A stretch of DNA of 64,000 nucleotides from Progne subis subis. Taxonomy: Eukaryota > Chordata > Aves > Passeriformes > Hirundinidae. Location of the stretch: contig JAKJHU010000062.1 in the NCBI GenBank assembly GCA_022316685.1, positions 434,001 to 498,000 on the forward strand. The letters are read 5' to 3'. Positions 1 through 13,656 of this stretch are shown one piece after another. Below the pieces are notes generated by a model that was not told where the DNA came from, made no database searches, and saw only the letters and a list, made by a program, of their open reading frames with translations. A program made the translations under genes and the position numbers. Every line of letters starts with the position of its first letter. Position 1 is the first letter of the stretch.

Positions 1-489
1 ATTATCTGCTGGTTTTGAGGCTCAGACCACTTACTTTCAATATTATGTTTGGAATTCTAGTGCCTTCAATTTTATAAGTTTTTTGCAATATCATCCAGTT
101 TCCTTCTACACTAAAACTGCTGAAAATTTAAAAAGATATAGATTTTCATCTCCAACTAAACCTCACAAATTGGTACATAAACATTATAAAAAATGGACAC
201 TGCAAATGCAAGCAAGCAGGATAATCACAAAATAGAACTGATACTTCTTGAACATGAAATAGCACAAAAATCAAGGAATAAATACAACGTGGACTATGTA
301 GTGGAGATGACAACCTTCACTGCTAATCCATCACTCTCATATTGATTACCATTTTGATCTCATGAGTAGTTTCATGAACGCAATTAATTTTAATTAATTG
401 TGGGGCAAAATATATTCATGTGACTCACAGTGGCAACATTTTGCCCCAAGGATGTGAGGCAAAAGACACAGAAGTCAGTGGAAAGATCA
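1..489. other. AT-rich noncoding DNA, no gene seen
   Basis: All frames are broken by frequent stops. No repeat family, splice-flanked exon or RNA gene was recognised. It looks like ordinary intronic or intergenic DNA. Confidence 0.7.
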
Positions 490-522
490 CAGTTGACTTT
501 AATGGGCTTTGGCCTGGGTCCA
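490..522 (+). repeat. relic of ancient amniote palindromic repeat
   Basis: The segment contains TTGACTTTAATGGGCTTTGG followed by a CCTGGGTCC end. I recognise this as one half of a short palindromic repeat (TTGACTTCAATGGG ... GGATCAGGCCC type) scattered through bird and reptile genomes. I cannot give its formal library name. Other copies appear at 37891-37955 and 58711-58776. It is too short to code for anything; such relics are probably remains of a small non-autonomous DNA element. Confidence 0.5.
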
Positions 523-666
523 TAATGTGAAGCTTATTCACCAAAATTAGCTCCAGTCAACTTTGTAAAGACTCTTTGTCTTTGGAGGAGCTGTAGACTC
601 AGCTCTAAAAACTTGCTTTTGATTAATAAAAAAAGATGGAAGACCTTACAGAAAGACGTGCCAAGG

Positions 667-691
667 ACACACACACACACACAAAAAAAAA
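667..691 (+). repeat. (AC)8 microsatellite followed by A9
   Basis: Eight AC units at 667-682 run directly into nine A residues. This is a simple repeat with no coding content. Confidence 0.95.
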
Positions 692-3600
692 CCCTTGAAG
701 AGTTTTGTCTTCAGCTCCCCCAAGTGTGAGGAGCCCTGCCAGGTTTCCCAGTGATAACTGCAGCACAATAAACATATTTCACTCCAGAAATGCCGTGTGA
801 CGCACGAGCCTTCTCTTTTCACAGGTGTTCCCTGGGAGCCAAGGAGGTCTTTTGATGTTTATTGACAGTCAGTCCAGCTTCCAAACAAAAATATGGTTGT
901 TAGGATTAATAAGTTTGCTCTGCCGTAAATCTCCGGGTTATAGGTGAGAGAATGAAATGGCAAACAAATATTGAAAAGGTCAAAAGCCCAAACGGCTGAA
1001 ACACATATATCACTCACCTCCGGATTCACATTGTCAGCATGTCAGAGTAACAGCGACTGTGATACTCCTGTTAATATTTAGCACAAAAAATGGTATTTCA
1101 GTTTTCCTGTGTTGTAGGATTCTGTGAGAATTCACCTCCAGAAACAGTAGTCCAGGCATTTTTGGGTTCAGTAGTTTTGTTACCATTTACCTTTTAAAAA
1201 ACACAATGACTTTTCAGAAGCCTGATTATGTATTGCCCTGAATCCAGGGTTGTTTTTTTGGTTGTTGGGTGTTTGGGTTTTTGTTTGTTTGTTTTTTTCT
1301 AGGGACCAGGAACACCTACAAAATCCTTAATTAATCAACCCTTATGCTGTCATATGGCAAAAACACAGAAACACTGCGGGCACTTAGTCAAGAATATGTA
1401 CACAGTACATTTCCTTGAAAGGAAAGTGATACTAGGATCAGTCTTAGTTCAATTCTAATCTTTGTAAGCAGGCAGTTAAAGGCTGGATCAGGTATTTTAT
1501 GAGGAAACCCATGTTGTATTATATCCCACTATGAATTTTATTTTGTCAAGCTCACATCCTGGAAAGGTGCTCTTGACAGAATTCAGTTTTCTTCCCATTT
1601 GCCTCTTCACAAAATTTTTCAAATCTTCATGCAGCCACCCTTTACCCTGCTGTGCAAAGAAAAGCAATAGAGCAGAAAAAACGAAGCTTCTCTTTATCAT
1701 TCTAGCACGGCTCTGTCACAGAGAAATCTATATTTTACAGTCACACACTTAATAGTCAACACATGTATCTTGGTGTCTTCCCATATAACAGGTCACAAAG
1801 CAATGCAAAAAAGCCTGAGCTGAAGGGAAGCAATTAGTAATTTGCCTAGTCCTGGCTGTCAGCTCTCTATCCAGGTACTTGGTGTGCCATGTCTGAGCAC
1901 CCCACAAAGATTAATGCAGTCTTTCAACACTTCTGCTCGGGAGAGGGATCATTTTTTAACTGCAGATGCAATCCAAGGAGAAGCAAATTGCGCACACTGT
2001 GTCGAGACAACTTGTCAGAGGTGAAAATTGAGCACAGGTCTCCGAGATTCAGATGTGGTGCCTTGAAGATTCTCTCTTGCTGGACATTTCTCTCGAACAC
2101 ATCCCTTTCCTCATGTCAACAGGAAGGGTTCTGCAACACACAAAAACCAAACAACCAACCAAATTTAAAAACAAGCTACTGCAGCTCTAGCCAGTAAATT
2201 CTGAAGTGGGATTACTAGTACCATATTATATAGATATTAATCCATGGTTAAATGTCTTTTTCGTAGCACTGAGTGCTACCACTGTCAATTATGTGGCTGG
2301 TAAATCACAGTGTAAATCACCTTTTCTCTTTAAGAATATCTTTGTCTTCCCCTACTCTCACCTCCTTCAAAAGTACAAATAATCTAAGCCTGAAATATCT
2401 GTTTCAAGTGCTATTGAAATAGGCATTTATTAAATTAAAATTACAGGGAAGTCTTCCTGGGATTTCAAGTAGAACATCCTTAGGAGGGGCACATTTCTCA
2501 GATGTGGAGCCCTGCAACTAATCTAGGCCACTCTTGTAGGGGGAGATGCAGAAATTAACCCCATCCCTAAAATACATCTCCAAAATAACATCCAAATTGC
2601 TCTCTGATAGGTTTTAGGGGGTTTTTTTCCTTCTCTCTGGTCTTTTGACAGGCACTCAGTTTGGACTGAGGCTTAACTTTCAGATGACCAAAGTTAGGAA
2701 CAGCAAAGCCGGTTTAAAGCCTCGGTATTTTGGAATTGCGGTCAAAATTTTAGGGAAAATGCCATCTAATTCCAGCTTCCAAGGCTTAGCAGGATTTGTG
2801 TTGGGGCTTTAATGCTGGATTTGGGCTGGTTGAGAGCATGGTGTAGGCAGGAGGAATTCATAACATGGCCGTGCTTATGGCAGTGGGTATCTTACGGACA
2901 TAACTAAGTTAAATTAAGACTCGGTAAAGTCTCATTTTTCCTTCTGTCAGATAAAACTGCTATAGGTAGGACATCCCACTGGAGCTGACCTCCCATAAAT
3001 CATGTCAGAAGGAACGACATCCTTTGTATCCTGTCAGAATTGCCACATGTTCGAAGGTGACAGGAAAAATGAGAGTTCATTACTAGTTGCTTAATTTTAC
3101 TAAAGATGCCAATTCTCCTTACTCAATACCCATTTCTCTAGATGTTTATTGGCACATAAATACCAATACCACATTCTGTTAGCAGTTTAGGTGCTAAAAC
3201 TGTGTGGTGTTATAGGATGTGAATGACAAACCACTTAGCAACTATTCTAGATTAATTAAGTGTGAATCTTCATGTTTTCCTGCATCACTTTGAAAATAAG
3301 TATTCCATTCAATACCTCACAATTGGAACAGGTTATCTAGTTCTCAAGTCCCTCATTTCTCAGGAGGTTACTGCTTTTTGAGAATACAGAACAAACAATC
3401 TGCCATTTTCCATTACTCATTTAAAACTTTAAATGTTCTGATTCGATGTACATCTTAGAAGCCTAAAACTGATGGACCTGGAATTTAATTTTAGAGTCAT
3501 CGTTGATTTAGTGATGACAATTATGCTCACTGTGGCACACTGTAACATAATTTTTCCAAATATAATTTTCTTTTTTTTTAAGAACACCAAGTTGTTTTTA

Positions 3601-6483
3601 TTAAGTTCTATCATTGTGTGATAAATAACATTTTTAATTCTGTCTATTATTTTAAAGGAACAGAAAGTGCCTTACTGCACTTATAAAGTTTTTCACTGAT
3701 TCCCCTGGTGAAAATACAATGCATTTGTTTTTGAAATTTTGCAGATATTTCAGACCAGAAATATACAGAGAAGAGAAACTAAAGAATCTTTTGCTGATGA
3801 ATATCATTCTGTGCATTATAGGATCCTTATGTTGATAATTTCTGTCTCTCATGCCAGCTCTTCTTCACATTTTCCCTGTTCCTGGGCTTTGTAAAATTGA
3901 GAAATGTCACTATAACTATGACTGCAACTGCATGAAAATGCACAAAATTTAGATGGCATGACTTAGCTTCCATTTGGGCAACTAATTCAATGCTTATGTA
4001 AAGCGTGAGTTTACAAATAAATTTGTGCAGCTTTTACTGTTATTGTTAAGCTCAGTTTAAGCTCAAAGCCTGATACTATATGGCAGCAAGATGAAGACAA
4101 GAATTCAGAAGACTTTTTAAAAATACTAGAATGGAATGAGCCTGACAGTGACTCCGTTCCTCTCTCTGCAATTAGAGGCAAACACACATATGATCTCATT
4201 CACAAACAGAAGTTCATGAAGCCCTTATTAACTAAATGAGAATCTGTGCCTTATCAGATGAATATTTTTGCTATTTCAGCTAGAAATCTTTTCCATTACA
4301 TTCATCTTCCCATTGCTACACACTGTCTTTTAAGTTCCAGTTAAATTCTAATTACAGGCCATGTGCATTAATTTGTTCCTGTTATATTTTGTGGACTAAC
4401 AACTTTTCCTGGACAGACGTCCCTAACTACCAGCCTCAGTTCTAGGCCTACCAAATTCTGCCTTGAACTTAAAATATCTGTCTTGTTGAAAGTTTTATTG
4501 GAACTGAAATAATACTTCAGAAAAAGAAAAAAAAAAAAAAAGTTGTGGTTCTGATGAAGTGCCACTTTCCAACACACACATAAACCATTTCAACAAATAA
4601 TTCCTGACCACATTTATTACATAACTGAATTTTTAAAGGTACCTCAGAGAATAAGTTAAATAGGGTCCAGTTATGTTTTCTGAGAAATCTCCCAGCTTCC
4701 TGATTTTTCTGTGGTTATATTCCTAAGTAGTATGCAGCACTATATAGGCTATGGTTTGCTGAGCAACTGAAAGAATTCTTGATTTCACTGTTATTTTTAG
4801 CCAATCCATATGAGCAAGTTCAAACATTGCTGCCATATTTTGACTGAAGTAGACTCAGCTCCCTAGAGGCAAGGAAACTTTGGGACCATAGCTAAGAAAT
4901 ACATGTATTAGGAAAATGGAGACTAGCTATGCAAATAAAAGATCACATATTTTTTCCTCTTCTTTTTTTTTTTAAAAATAAGGAAGGTCAAGAAGATGAT
5001 GAAGACCCTATTAACTTTACACCCTAACTTTAACCAGGCACTGGGTTGCCTTTAGTGTCATATTTTCCTCACGTCACTTTCAGTCTCCAAGTTAAAAAAC
5101 AAGTATCATGGCAATGGAAGAATAGATTTGCTAAAGAAAATAAGCCTTTTTTTCCCCTTTAATGGGGAGAAAAAAGCTGCCCCTTTTCCAGATCTGCTCA
5201 CAGTTCCTTTTCTCAAGCCCAAGAGTGGCATGTGGGAAGAACTGTGACCCCATGACCCCATGAGGTGACCCCATGAGGCGAGGACCAGTTCTCAAAAGCA
5301 CAGTCCAGCCCCGAAAAGCCTGGTGAATTATCAGAGAAGTGATGACGAATTTCTACAGAAGTTCCTACGTTCTCAGGGGCTGAGGATTGTTTCCTCTTTT
5401 TTCACAACCTGTTTGCACCGAGCTGCGTTTAACACTGTGAGCAAGTGCAGCTCAAGAGCACCACACAGAAGCACACACGCAGCATGAACACTTCACCGAG
5501 ACAACAAGAAACCTTCAGCTAAACATTTACAAAGTTCCTATCCAGTAACTGCCCTTTAAAAAGATTACACCGTGATCAGGGAATGTCTGACTGGGGAGGA
5601 AGTTTGTTTTTACAAGCTGTTGAACGTGATAGGGTGTTTTTCTTTAAATCATAAATCTGCTGACTTTTGTGGAAGCTTTTGGAAACTATGAAACATGCAA
5701 TTGTTTCAGTGAGGGGTTTGCTGAAAAATGCCTGATGGTTATCTTTAAATTATTAGTTTAACTAAACAGGAGAAGTTGAATAGCTATAGATGGATAGACG
5801 TTCTGCAGGGAAGTACCTGGTTGTACCTGCATCATTCATCTGCAGTTCTTAACTCTCCTCAAAGCCCAACAATAAAAGCTGCTCTGGGCATCGCTGATTA
5901 GCAGTAAGGGATTTAAATGCATTTAAAAAGCCATACTATGAGGAATCTCTGTAAGTACAGAGTTAATATAAGCCCCTCTTCTGCTCCAAAACCCATGCAG
6001 TGAATGATAGCTTTGGCTTATCACTAGACAAGCAATTTAGTGCTTCTCTCTGACTCCCAACATCCCTTAAATGGTGACTGCAAGACCACAATTGCCTTGA
6101 GCTTTTCACTGTTTAATGGCAGTTTTATGTAAAGGAAAAGTGGATTCAGACTCCACGAAAAAGGGACAGAGGATCTAAATGGCATACCAGGCTTTTTTCT
6201 TTCTTTCTTTCGCATATCACAGGAGTTCTTCAGTGTTACTGCTGGGATCAGATTTTTGTTTTTCTCCTGAGGGATAAAATTCCCCTCATCAGAAAGAGTC
6301 AGTAGGTGAAAACAATTCAGCCTCTCAAATCTACATAAGTCCAAAGGGTTACATCTTATCTTCACTTTCAATTATTCCTATTATCAATTAAGCCAAAGAA
6401 ATAACAACCACTAATCTACCCTTATCTGACATTAGCATGTACCCAGCTCAATGTGCTTTACAAGCACGGGCTTTGGCTCACAG
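692..6483. other. unique AT-rich noncoding DNA with simple repeats
   Basis: No gene is recognised. The stretch holds a G/T-rich GTTT-type simple repeat at 1249-1299, an A-rich run at 4521-4541, a short tandem repeat at 5245-5280 and a (TTTC)n tract near 6190-6210. Open frames reach about 115 codons (minus strand, 6024-6371) but show no recognisable domain and are consistent with chance. The part around 880-1010 is free of low-complexity sequence, has several CpGs and could be a conserved noncoding element; this is a guess. Confidence 0.6.
5245..5280 (+). repeat. short tandem repeat, GACCCCATGA unit
   Basis: The word GACCCCATGA is reiterated three times, the last two as GACCCCATGAGGT and GACCCCATGAGGC. 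This is a local slippage or duplication product in a slightly GC-richer patch. Confidence 0.85.
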
Positions 6484-6645
6484 CTGCTGGGGAACGAGCA
6501 GGCTGCATTCATGCTCCTTTTACTGACACACAAGCTAAAGCAAAAAGGAAATTGTGCACCTGCTGATAATCCCCCCAAACTCCAAAGAAACGTTATGAGA
6601 GCTGTCAGGAGGCAAGAACAGCTGGAAAGGGGAAGGACAGTAAAG
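6484..6645 (+). other. exon-like open segment, 162 nt, unproven
   Basis: The segment follows a CACAG acceptor-type end and is followed by AAAG|GTAAGA, a strong donor match. It is 162 nt, a multiple of three, and open in the frame starting LLGNEQAAFM and ending LERGRTVK. The acceptor lacks a long pyrimidine tract, which is a weakness. The opposite strand is also open over the same bases, so openness alone is weak evidence. I recognise no domain. It could be an exon of a lncRNA or of a surrounding gene, or a chance pairing of splice-like signals. Confidence 0.15.
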
Positions 6646-8237
6646 GTAAGACCGTGAGGTTTAATACACCTCTCTGAAAGAATGTGAAGGACTCTGAAAT
6701 AAACAGACAAAAAGTCATGTCAGAAAGTAGGGTTTGTTTTTTTTTTTTTTTTTTTTTTTTGTTTGCCTTTTTCTTTTTTTTTAGCAGTCAGAAATCACAC
6801 TTTCTTATTTTCAGGAAAAAACATCATAAATGATTCTGATTCAAGAAAATTAGTGGACACTTGAACTTCTTTCCAGAGTTGCCCCTTTTCCACGCAGATG
6901 AACACGATGCTTATCTGTACCCTAAATTCATCTCAACAGAGGAGAAAATTCATCAGGGCAGTTCCTGTAGGGAACAGTGTGCAAGAGCCTCAGAAGTATC
7001 ATCATGCCTGATCAATTTGAAGCCTCCAGCCCAACCACAGCAGGGTCATGTGAGGAGGCTGCCAGCTATCAGCCCAGGACAAGAATGCATGGATGCCTTG
7101 GGATCTGCAGTACAGGCTTGTGTGGTTGTCACACCTATAATATTCAGTTTCATCTAAATACAGATGAAAAAGACCCTTCTTACGCTGTTTCTCAAACAAC
7201 CCTTACTGTCAGTCAGTACATCGATATAAACATTTCTTGTATTTAATAATGTTATTCCCAAATGATGTTTTATGAACTTTGATATAAAATCTATTCTTTT
7301 CAACATAGACCAGCAGTAAGTTTAAACTAAATACATATTCAATGAATAATTTCACAGTGTGATGAGAACAATATACTGAATTTAGTCAAACTAGTTCCTG
7401 TGAAGTGACCTGAAACTCTGTCCAGGATTTATAATTTCTATAAATTGGCAGTGGTAGGAGTCAGCTGAAAAGCATGAAACAATTGAATGCTTTTGTAAAA
7501 AAAAACATTGAACACCATATTTCTCGTTTCAATTAAACAATCATAGCTATAAATTTTCTGTAGGATGCATTATTTCCCACACAGTCCAGAAATTACCTCT
7601 GGGACTTCATTTTCCTCCAGACAAAGCATGAATTCTTTCACAGTGTATGTGAATATCTGTGTGTGAGAGTACAGTTTATAATGCAACAGATTGTTTAGCC
7701 TCCTGCAGTTTACAAATAGAAGGAAGTTCCTTTGTTCATTACAATGGCATCTTTCTGTAGTAGAGGAATAAACCTATTTACAATTTGGAGTAGGGGCCAG
7801 CAGTTCATGAACTACTTTTCTCAGACCAAGACCAGGAATATTTATGGGTTTTTAAAAAAAGTGGTGTCATGTCATGAAAGTGTCTTAATAATGAAACTCA
7901 GTGTTTCTAAATGGTAAAGAGATTGTGTCTGACAGTGGCTTTATTCCATCTGCTGACTATAAGTGTATTTCAGTGCTGGTGCTCCAGGTGAGAGACGTAA
8001 ACCATCGTAAGGAAATAAACAGCCAGTTGTTCAGATTTTACTGCCTCTCAATTGCTGCCACCTATGGCAAAGCTCCTTAGCAAAAGAAGATCTTATTGCA
8101 CTTCCCCCAGGGACCGGGTCACAGGGTTCAGCTTCTGGCCCTGTCCCAGGGTTAATCGGTGACTTCAGTGTGTTTATCATAACTCCATTAGCAAAATGGT
8201 GACATTAACATTTCTGCCCTTTCTCTCTTTTGTTTAG
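6646..8237. other. noncoding DNA with long T homopolymer
   Basis: A T24 run lies at 6737-6760 inside a T-rich stretch (6733-6782). The remainder is AT-rich. Small open frames around 6861-7246 overlap one another on both strands and show no recognisable protein. Confidence 0.6.
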
Positions 8238-8282
8238 GTTGCCAGCTCTTCCCAGCAGAGTGTTCCAGAGAAAAGACCTCTG
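8238..8282 (+). other. exon-like 45-nt segment, unproven
   Basis: A pyrimidine tract (CCCTTTCTCTCTTTTGTTTAG) precedes this segment and CTG|GTAACA follows it. It is exactly 45 nt, and in frame 0 reads VASSSQQSVPEKRPL. The acceptor is good and the donor is moderate. Nothing nearby confirms a gene, so a chance splice pair is just as likely. Confidence 0.13.
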
Positions 8283-9689
8283 GTAACACACCCGGAATTT
8301 CTTTTAAAAGCTGAGAGAAGAGGGAAAGGACAGGCTACAGAGTCAGGATGAAATTCCTTGTAAAATTCAGACATTTTTTACTAAATTTTCTTGCTCACCT
8401 ATCAGAATACAGAAAAGATAATGCAAAAACCTCTGTAAATGCTGACAATGATAATGCAATAATGACAATTTAAAAATTATCAGTTTCCCTTGGATAAATT
8501 GCTGAAATTAATAAATTAATAATTTCTAATAGAATTTAAACAGAACAAAAATTTCAAATGAAACAGTTTTTTACGGCTTGATATCCCTGTTTGGCCTTCC
8601 AAAAAACAAGCACATAGTTCGAACTTTGCAAGTTTGATGACTTTGATGCCACCACTTTTAAAAACAATATTATATGACATAAAATACTATGTTGAAAAAG
8701 CAAATCACAATAAAACATGAATGTATGCAGACTTTTTGTCATTTGGGAAATTTCTACAATTTTACATTTTCCCACCAGAAATTCACTTTACTGACTATGA
8801 TTTTATCTTAACTTTTTGACCCTGGGAACCAAACAATGAGAAGCTCAAGAAAGTGATAATTTGTGTACTGAAAAACAAGAGAAGCTTAAGAAAAAAAATC
8901 CACAAAAATGACACTATAAATATGTTGAGAAATATGAAAATTGCCTGGATAACGTGTCACTAATTATTTCTGTTAAAGGCCTGCTGTGGAATAGTTAAAG
9001 GATATCCCTCAGTGTAAAAGTTCTCAGTAGAGAGCACAAACCCTGTGTGGAGGGAAGACAAAAACTTTGAAACCCTGCTAAACGGTCCATGAACATCACC
9101 ATTTTTTTCACATTAGTGTGATCACTGTGTTATCACCTACCCACGTCAGATAAAAACTTTCCCAGGACATTGCTGCAAGAAGGAATTACAGAAATGATGA
9201 AGGCATAAATGCAGGCAGGAAGAAACACTCTGCTCCTTTCCTAGCAGCTGTCAGAACCAACTGTTGGAGCAGATGAAATGTAAACTGCTGCTCTGTCACA
9301 CATACTTTTGAGATGCGATGTCCTGGCCAAAGAATGATACAAACTTGTTTATTTTTAAAAAGAGACAAGAACACTGACCTTGAAGATCAGATCAAGTATA
9401 AAGTGGCCTAAAATAACAAACAGAATGTATGTCATATTTCCAAGATTCATTCCTCAAGTTTACACACGAAACTCCTAAGTGATTTTGGAAAGGCTGATCC
9501 TGTGAAATGCTACTGAGAACTTCGAGGCCAAGAAACTGGAATTTTGGATGCTGAGGACCTTCCAGGATCACTCTGATGGGAAAAAAAAGAAAACCAAAAT
9601 GCCCCATTAGGTTAAAATCAAAAGGCTTAACATTGATGGCAGGATGCTGATCTATCTTGCTTTTAATGGACTTATTTTTGGAGCAAGAA
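8283..9689. other. AT-rich noncoding DNA, no gene seen
   Basis: No exon, repeat family or RNA gene is recognised. Open frames are short and have no recognisable content. The right end abuts the CR1 copy. Confidence 0.65.
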
Positions 9690-10545
9690 AGACTTACCGT
9701 CAGTTGAGGAGGGTGAGGTTAGGAAACACTTAAACAAACTGGGCACACACAAGTCCATGGGATCTGATGGGATGCAGCCATGAGAGCTGAGGAAGCTGGC
9801 TGATGGCCTTGCCTGATTATCTCTGAAAGGTTATGGCAATTGCAAGAGCTTCCTGAGCAATGGAAGAAATCAATGTCATCTCTGTCTTCACAAAGTGAAA
9901 GAAGGAGGATCTAAAGAACTGCAAGTTGTTCAATCTCACGCGCATCCCTGTGAATCTGGTGAAGCAAATAATCCTGGAATCCTTTTTCAGACACATGAAG
10001 GATATAAAGGTTATCAGGAGCAGTCAGGATGAATTTCCAAAGGGCACATAATGCCTCACCAAGCTGGTAGCCTGACTAACTTAGTGGATGACAGGAGAGC
10101 AAGGGATGGTGTTTATTTTACTTTAGCAAGACTTTTGACACTCTCTCACATAACATGCCCCCAGATAAATAGTTTAAATACAGGTTAGGTAACTAACAGG
10201 GAGGTGGATTGAAAACTGGCTGAATGGCTGAGCCCAGAGAAGTGTCATCAGCCACAGAAAAGTCCAGCTGAAAGCCAGTAGTGATGTATCTCAGGGCCTG
10301 ATACCATGTCCTTACCTTTTAACCCCTTCCTAAATGTCCTGGGAAATGCGGCAAAGGACATCTGCAGTGACCTTATAGATTACATGAAAAATAGAGGAGT
10401 GAGTTCTGCACCAGATGGTTGTGTTGGTGTCCAGAGGGACTTGAAGAGATTTTGAAGATATTGAAAACCTGACTACATCAGCATCATGCTGGGCAACCTC
10501 CTCTGGGTGACCCTACTTGTTCTTTTCTAACTTTACTGACTCTGT
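9690..10545 (+). mobile_element. CR1 LINE fragment: RT region plus 3' UTR piece
   Basis: The order of words matches the reverse-transcriptase region of avian CR1: the GTCCATGGGATCTGATGGGA block near 9752, the TCACAAAGTGAAAGAAGGAG block (CR1 'CTTCAAAAAGGGCAAGAAGG'), the GGTTATCAGGAGCAGTCAGG block near 10010, the ACTTTTGACAC and AACTGGCTGAATGGC blocks near 10130-10225, and a short part of the downstream RT near 10390-10450. At about 10490 the text jumps to CR1 3' UTR words (GGGCAACCTCCTCTGGGTGA), so the palm/thumb end and most of the 3' UTR are missing. Stops and frameshifts occur throughout. CR1 encodes an endonuclease/RT that copies its own RNA; this copy is a dead, 5'-truncated and internally shortened relic. 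Confidence 0.85.
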
Positions 10546-13500
10546 GGCTCCATAATCTGAGATTAGTTTGAATGCAAAATCCAGCCACAAACAAACAAAA
10601 ACAAACCCACAGATAATAGGTGAGAATAAGTAAAACCGTGACAATATCTTTATCTTCTAAACTGTCTGCAAGATCCCAGCAAGTACTGTCTATTTTCTGA
10701 AATATTTGCTTGTTGGTTATATTTTTATTTATTCCAGCAAGCTTGGTGATCCTGCCATATCCAGCTCCCAAGTAAAAGTGTGCATCTGCAATTCATTAGT
10801 GCAATTTTTAATCTCAAGCTTAAACACTAATGCAAAACAAATTTTAAATCTTGCTTCCACAAGCAGTTTCTCTAGAGACGTAGGACCAGAATTAAGTTTG
10901 CATAGTAAAGCATATAAAATCTTAGAGATTGTGATCAGTTGTAAACCATAAACACAGCTTGAATTCCAGAGCTTTAAGATTAAAACAGCTGACGTGGAGA
11001 AAACAGAATTTATCCTAAGTAGAGGTGGCTTTCTATGCCTTTAGAAAAAAAATTCATAGGAGCTGGTTTTGTGAATTACTTACACTATATACTTACACTG
11101 TATATATACACTATATACACTATATACTTACACTATATATTACTTACACTATATTACACTATAATGCAGATGCATTAATTGATAATAATTAATTACTAAC
11201 TAATATTACTCTATCTGCTGCCGTACTAGGCACAAATATTTTTATGCATGTTATTGTACATTTTCATACCTACAGAAGTTGTGACTCACCTCAGCCTAAC
11301 ACAAACAATGGCAAAACTGCACTAGCAACATCTCGCGTCTAAGCAAGGCACACTTACTTGTTTTGAACTTGTTTAACAAATTAATGTTATGATCACTGGA
11401 TAACAAAGACTGGATTGCAATATCTGTACCTGCACTCTTCTCAACTTAACTGCAATTGAAGGTCCAAAGATCTTTCCAAACACCTACACTCAACTCAAGG
11501 TGTACCTTGAGTTAGGTAAAATTTATCCCCGTAAAAAAGAAAATTCATCTTTTCAGGATTTATGAGGCACTTGCATCATAAGGTTTGTGTTAAGGTTGTA
11601 CAGGAGTGGCTTTCGACCCTTGGTCTGCTTGAGGGCGTGTATTACAATTCAGAAGTCTCAGGTCAGCAGTGGATTTAGTTTAAGGCCTTATCTGCCTTGA
11701 AATCAATGACAGTAAAAAGAGATATCTGTGCTTTCTTTAGCTCAAAGAAAAATCCTATTTGGTTCTGTGGCAGAAAAAAAAATGGAAGAGAAAAAAAATG
11801 ACGGGGGATTTTTTCCATTGGAGGTTCTTTGGTATGAATATCAAAGGCATAAGAAAGAGAGAAAAGTAACAGTGCATGGCAAGTTTTTGAGACTTTTAGA
11901 TCAAGAACTGCAAGCTCTGTACCAGTCATTCCACAGCCTCTCTTTTGAGGGATACCAAAACTTGCTCTTATGCTGCATATCTGCTTCACATTTCACAACC
12001 CATAATTCTACACTGTAAAAATTCAGCACACAGGAAAAAAGGAGTCACAACGAGAGAAGGGAACGGCGCTCAAGGATTTCATTAGTGCTGTGTTGATTTG
12101 ATTTACACAAGGCAATACAAAACCACATGTACTGCTCATCAGTTCACAAGGCACTAAATCCTAACCACTGCTTTGTCAAAAGGAAAAATCAAATGACACT
12201 AAGGCAGAAGAGTCTCTCAGCATAAAATGTTTGTAATGGAACTAGTAATTTTCCAAAGATCTTATTTGTTTGCACATATTCCAAATAGAGACTCTGGAGG
12301 AAGAGCTACAGCTTCCATCTTCATGGATTTTCTATGATGAGACAAAAGCAATACACTGTAAGGATATATAGACTTCTGGGTGGAAAACGTGCACTTGTAG
12401 CATTGAGTGAGGACAATCAGTACAGAAATTCTTATTAATTCCACCCTGACAAGCTGGCTTGTTGCCAATACATTTCTCCATTTCTTCCCTAATGGCACCA
12501 AATCTCCCGAGTGAAATCATACCCTAAAAGTATTTTCGAGTTTGAAAAAGTAAACTCTAATTCATTTATCGCAATTTTCATTTAAAAAACAATGGAAAGC
12601 AGAAAAGTGGACATGATTTCTTGCTCTGCTTTCTCCTTCAGGCTGATGAATTATGCAGCACAAAGAATCAGGATTTGCTTATAGGGGTTTATCCTTACAC
12701 AGAAAGAAATAGTTAATCAGTATTGTTTGTCTTGTTGGAAAGAACAGTTAACTGTACACTTAATTCTAAACCAGCCAAACCTCTATTGTGTTCAGCTATA
12801 ACAAAGTGTATAAAAACCACACCACAAAGTTCAGGCAAAGACGTCAGCAGTACCACACAGGTGTTATGTGCAATAGATCTGAAAATCAAGAAAGCTGGGG
12901 GCAAATTAAGCTTCCACTGAAGGCATGTTCTTTCCTCAGACCTTAAAGTCCAACTTTTAGTTGACTTAACATCACAGGTGGTCAGAAGTGATATAAAGTT
13001 CAAGGAAAATTGAAATATATTTATAGAAAAGTTATTAATATCTATATTTATATAGATTTTTATATATTTATATTGGAAGCATTTGTTGCTTCCAAAAGGA
13101 AGCAAATGATAGTTCAGGAACCATCCTACAAGATTTTGCTGGTAAGAATCTAAAGACACCCTAAAAGAAGCCTTACAACATCTTGAAGGATTGCAAGTGT
13201 TAGAACTACATGGTTCAGGTACAGTTCAGTAACACCACTACTTTTTATTCAAACATTGAGTTAAGATTTACTTGCTTTATTAATTAAACCTTGTTGGCTT
13301 AATTTTTAATATACTTAGCCTTATACTTTGAAAGATTCTAGTGTTTCTCTAAGAATGATGTTTAACACGTCCTAGAAGGGAGTTCTACATGTGTGTAAGC
13401 TTTAATAAAGTAAAAACAGTGCCCAATAACAACAAGAAGCAGGGGCTGACTCCTGTAAAAATAAAAATTAGCCCAAGAACAAGACTTCTCAGTTCTAACA

Positions 13501-13656
13501 CATTCATATTCAATACTGGCAGTCTACAGAATATTCCCAAGGCATATAAATAATTGGTCTAAATCCTGCAGGTTTCTACCTCCACTAGCAACCTAAATTT
13601 TAAAAGCTGACAGTTGAAGAAGAATGAAAAATAGTTCCTTTTGACCTTGAAGCTCG

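Noticed and set aside
7990..8010. 14-nt micro-exon between TATTTCAG and CAG|GTGAGA
   Set aside because: Too short for recognition; the acceptor lacks a pyrimidine tract.
11675..12018. Open frames of about 100 codons on both strands
   Set aside because: Mutually overlapping, no recognised motif and no exon signals at the edges.
12713..13159. 148-codon minus-strand open frame
   Set aside because: Ile/Asn/Tyr-rich segment comes from an AT-rich simple-sequence block; no domain, splice context or codon bias.
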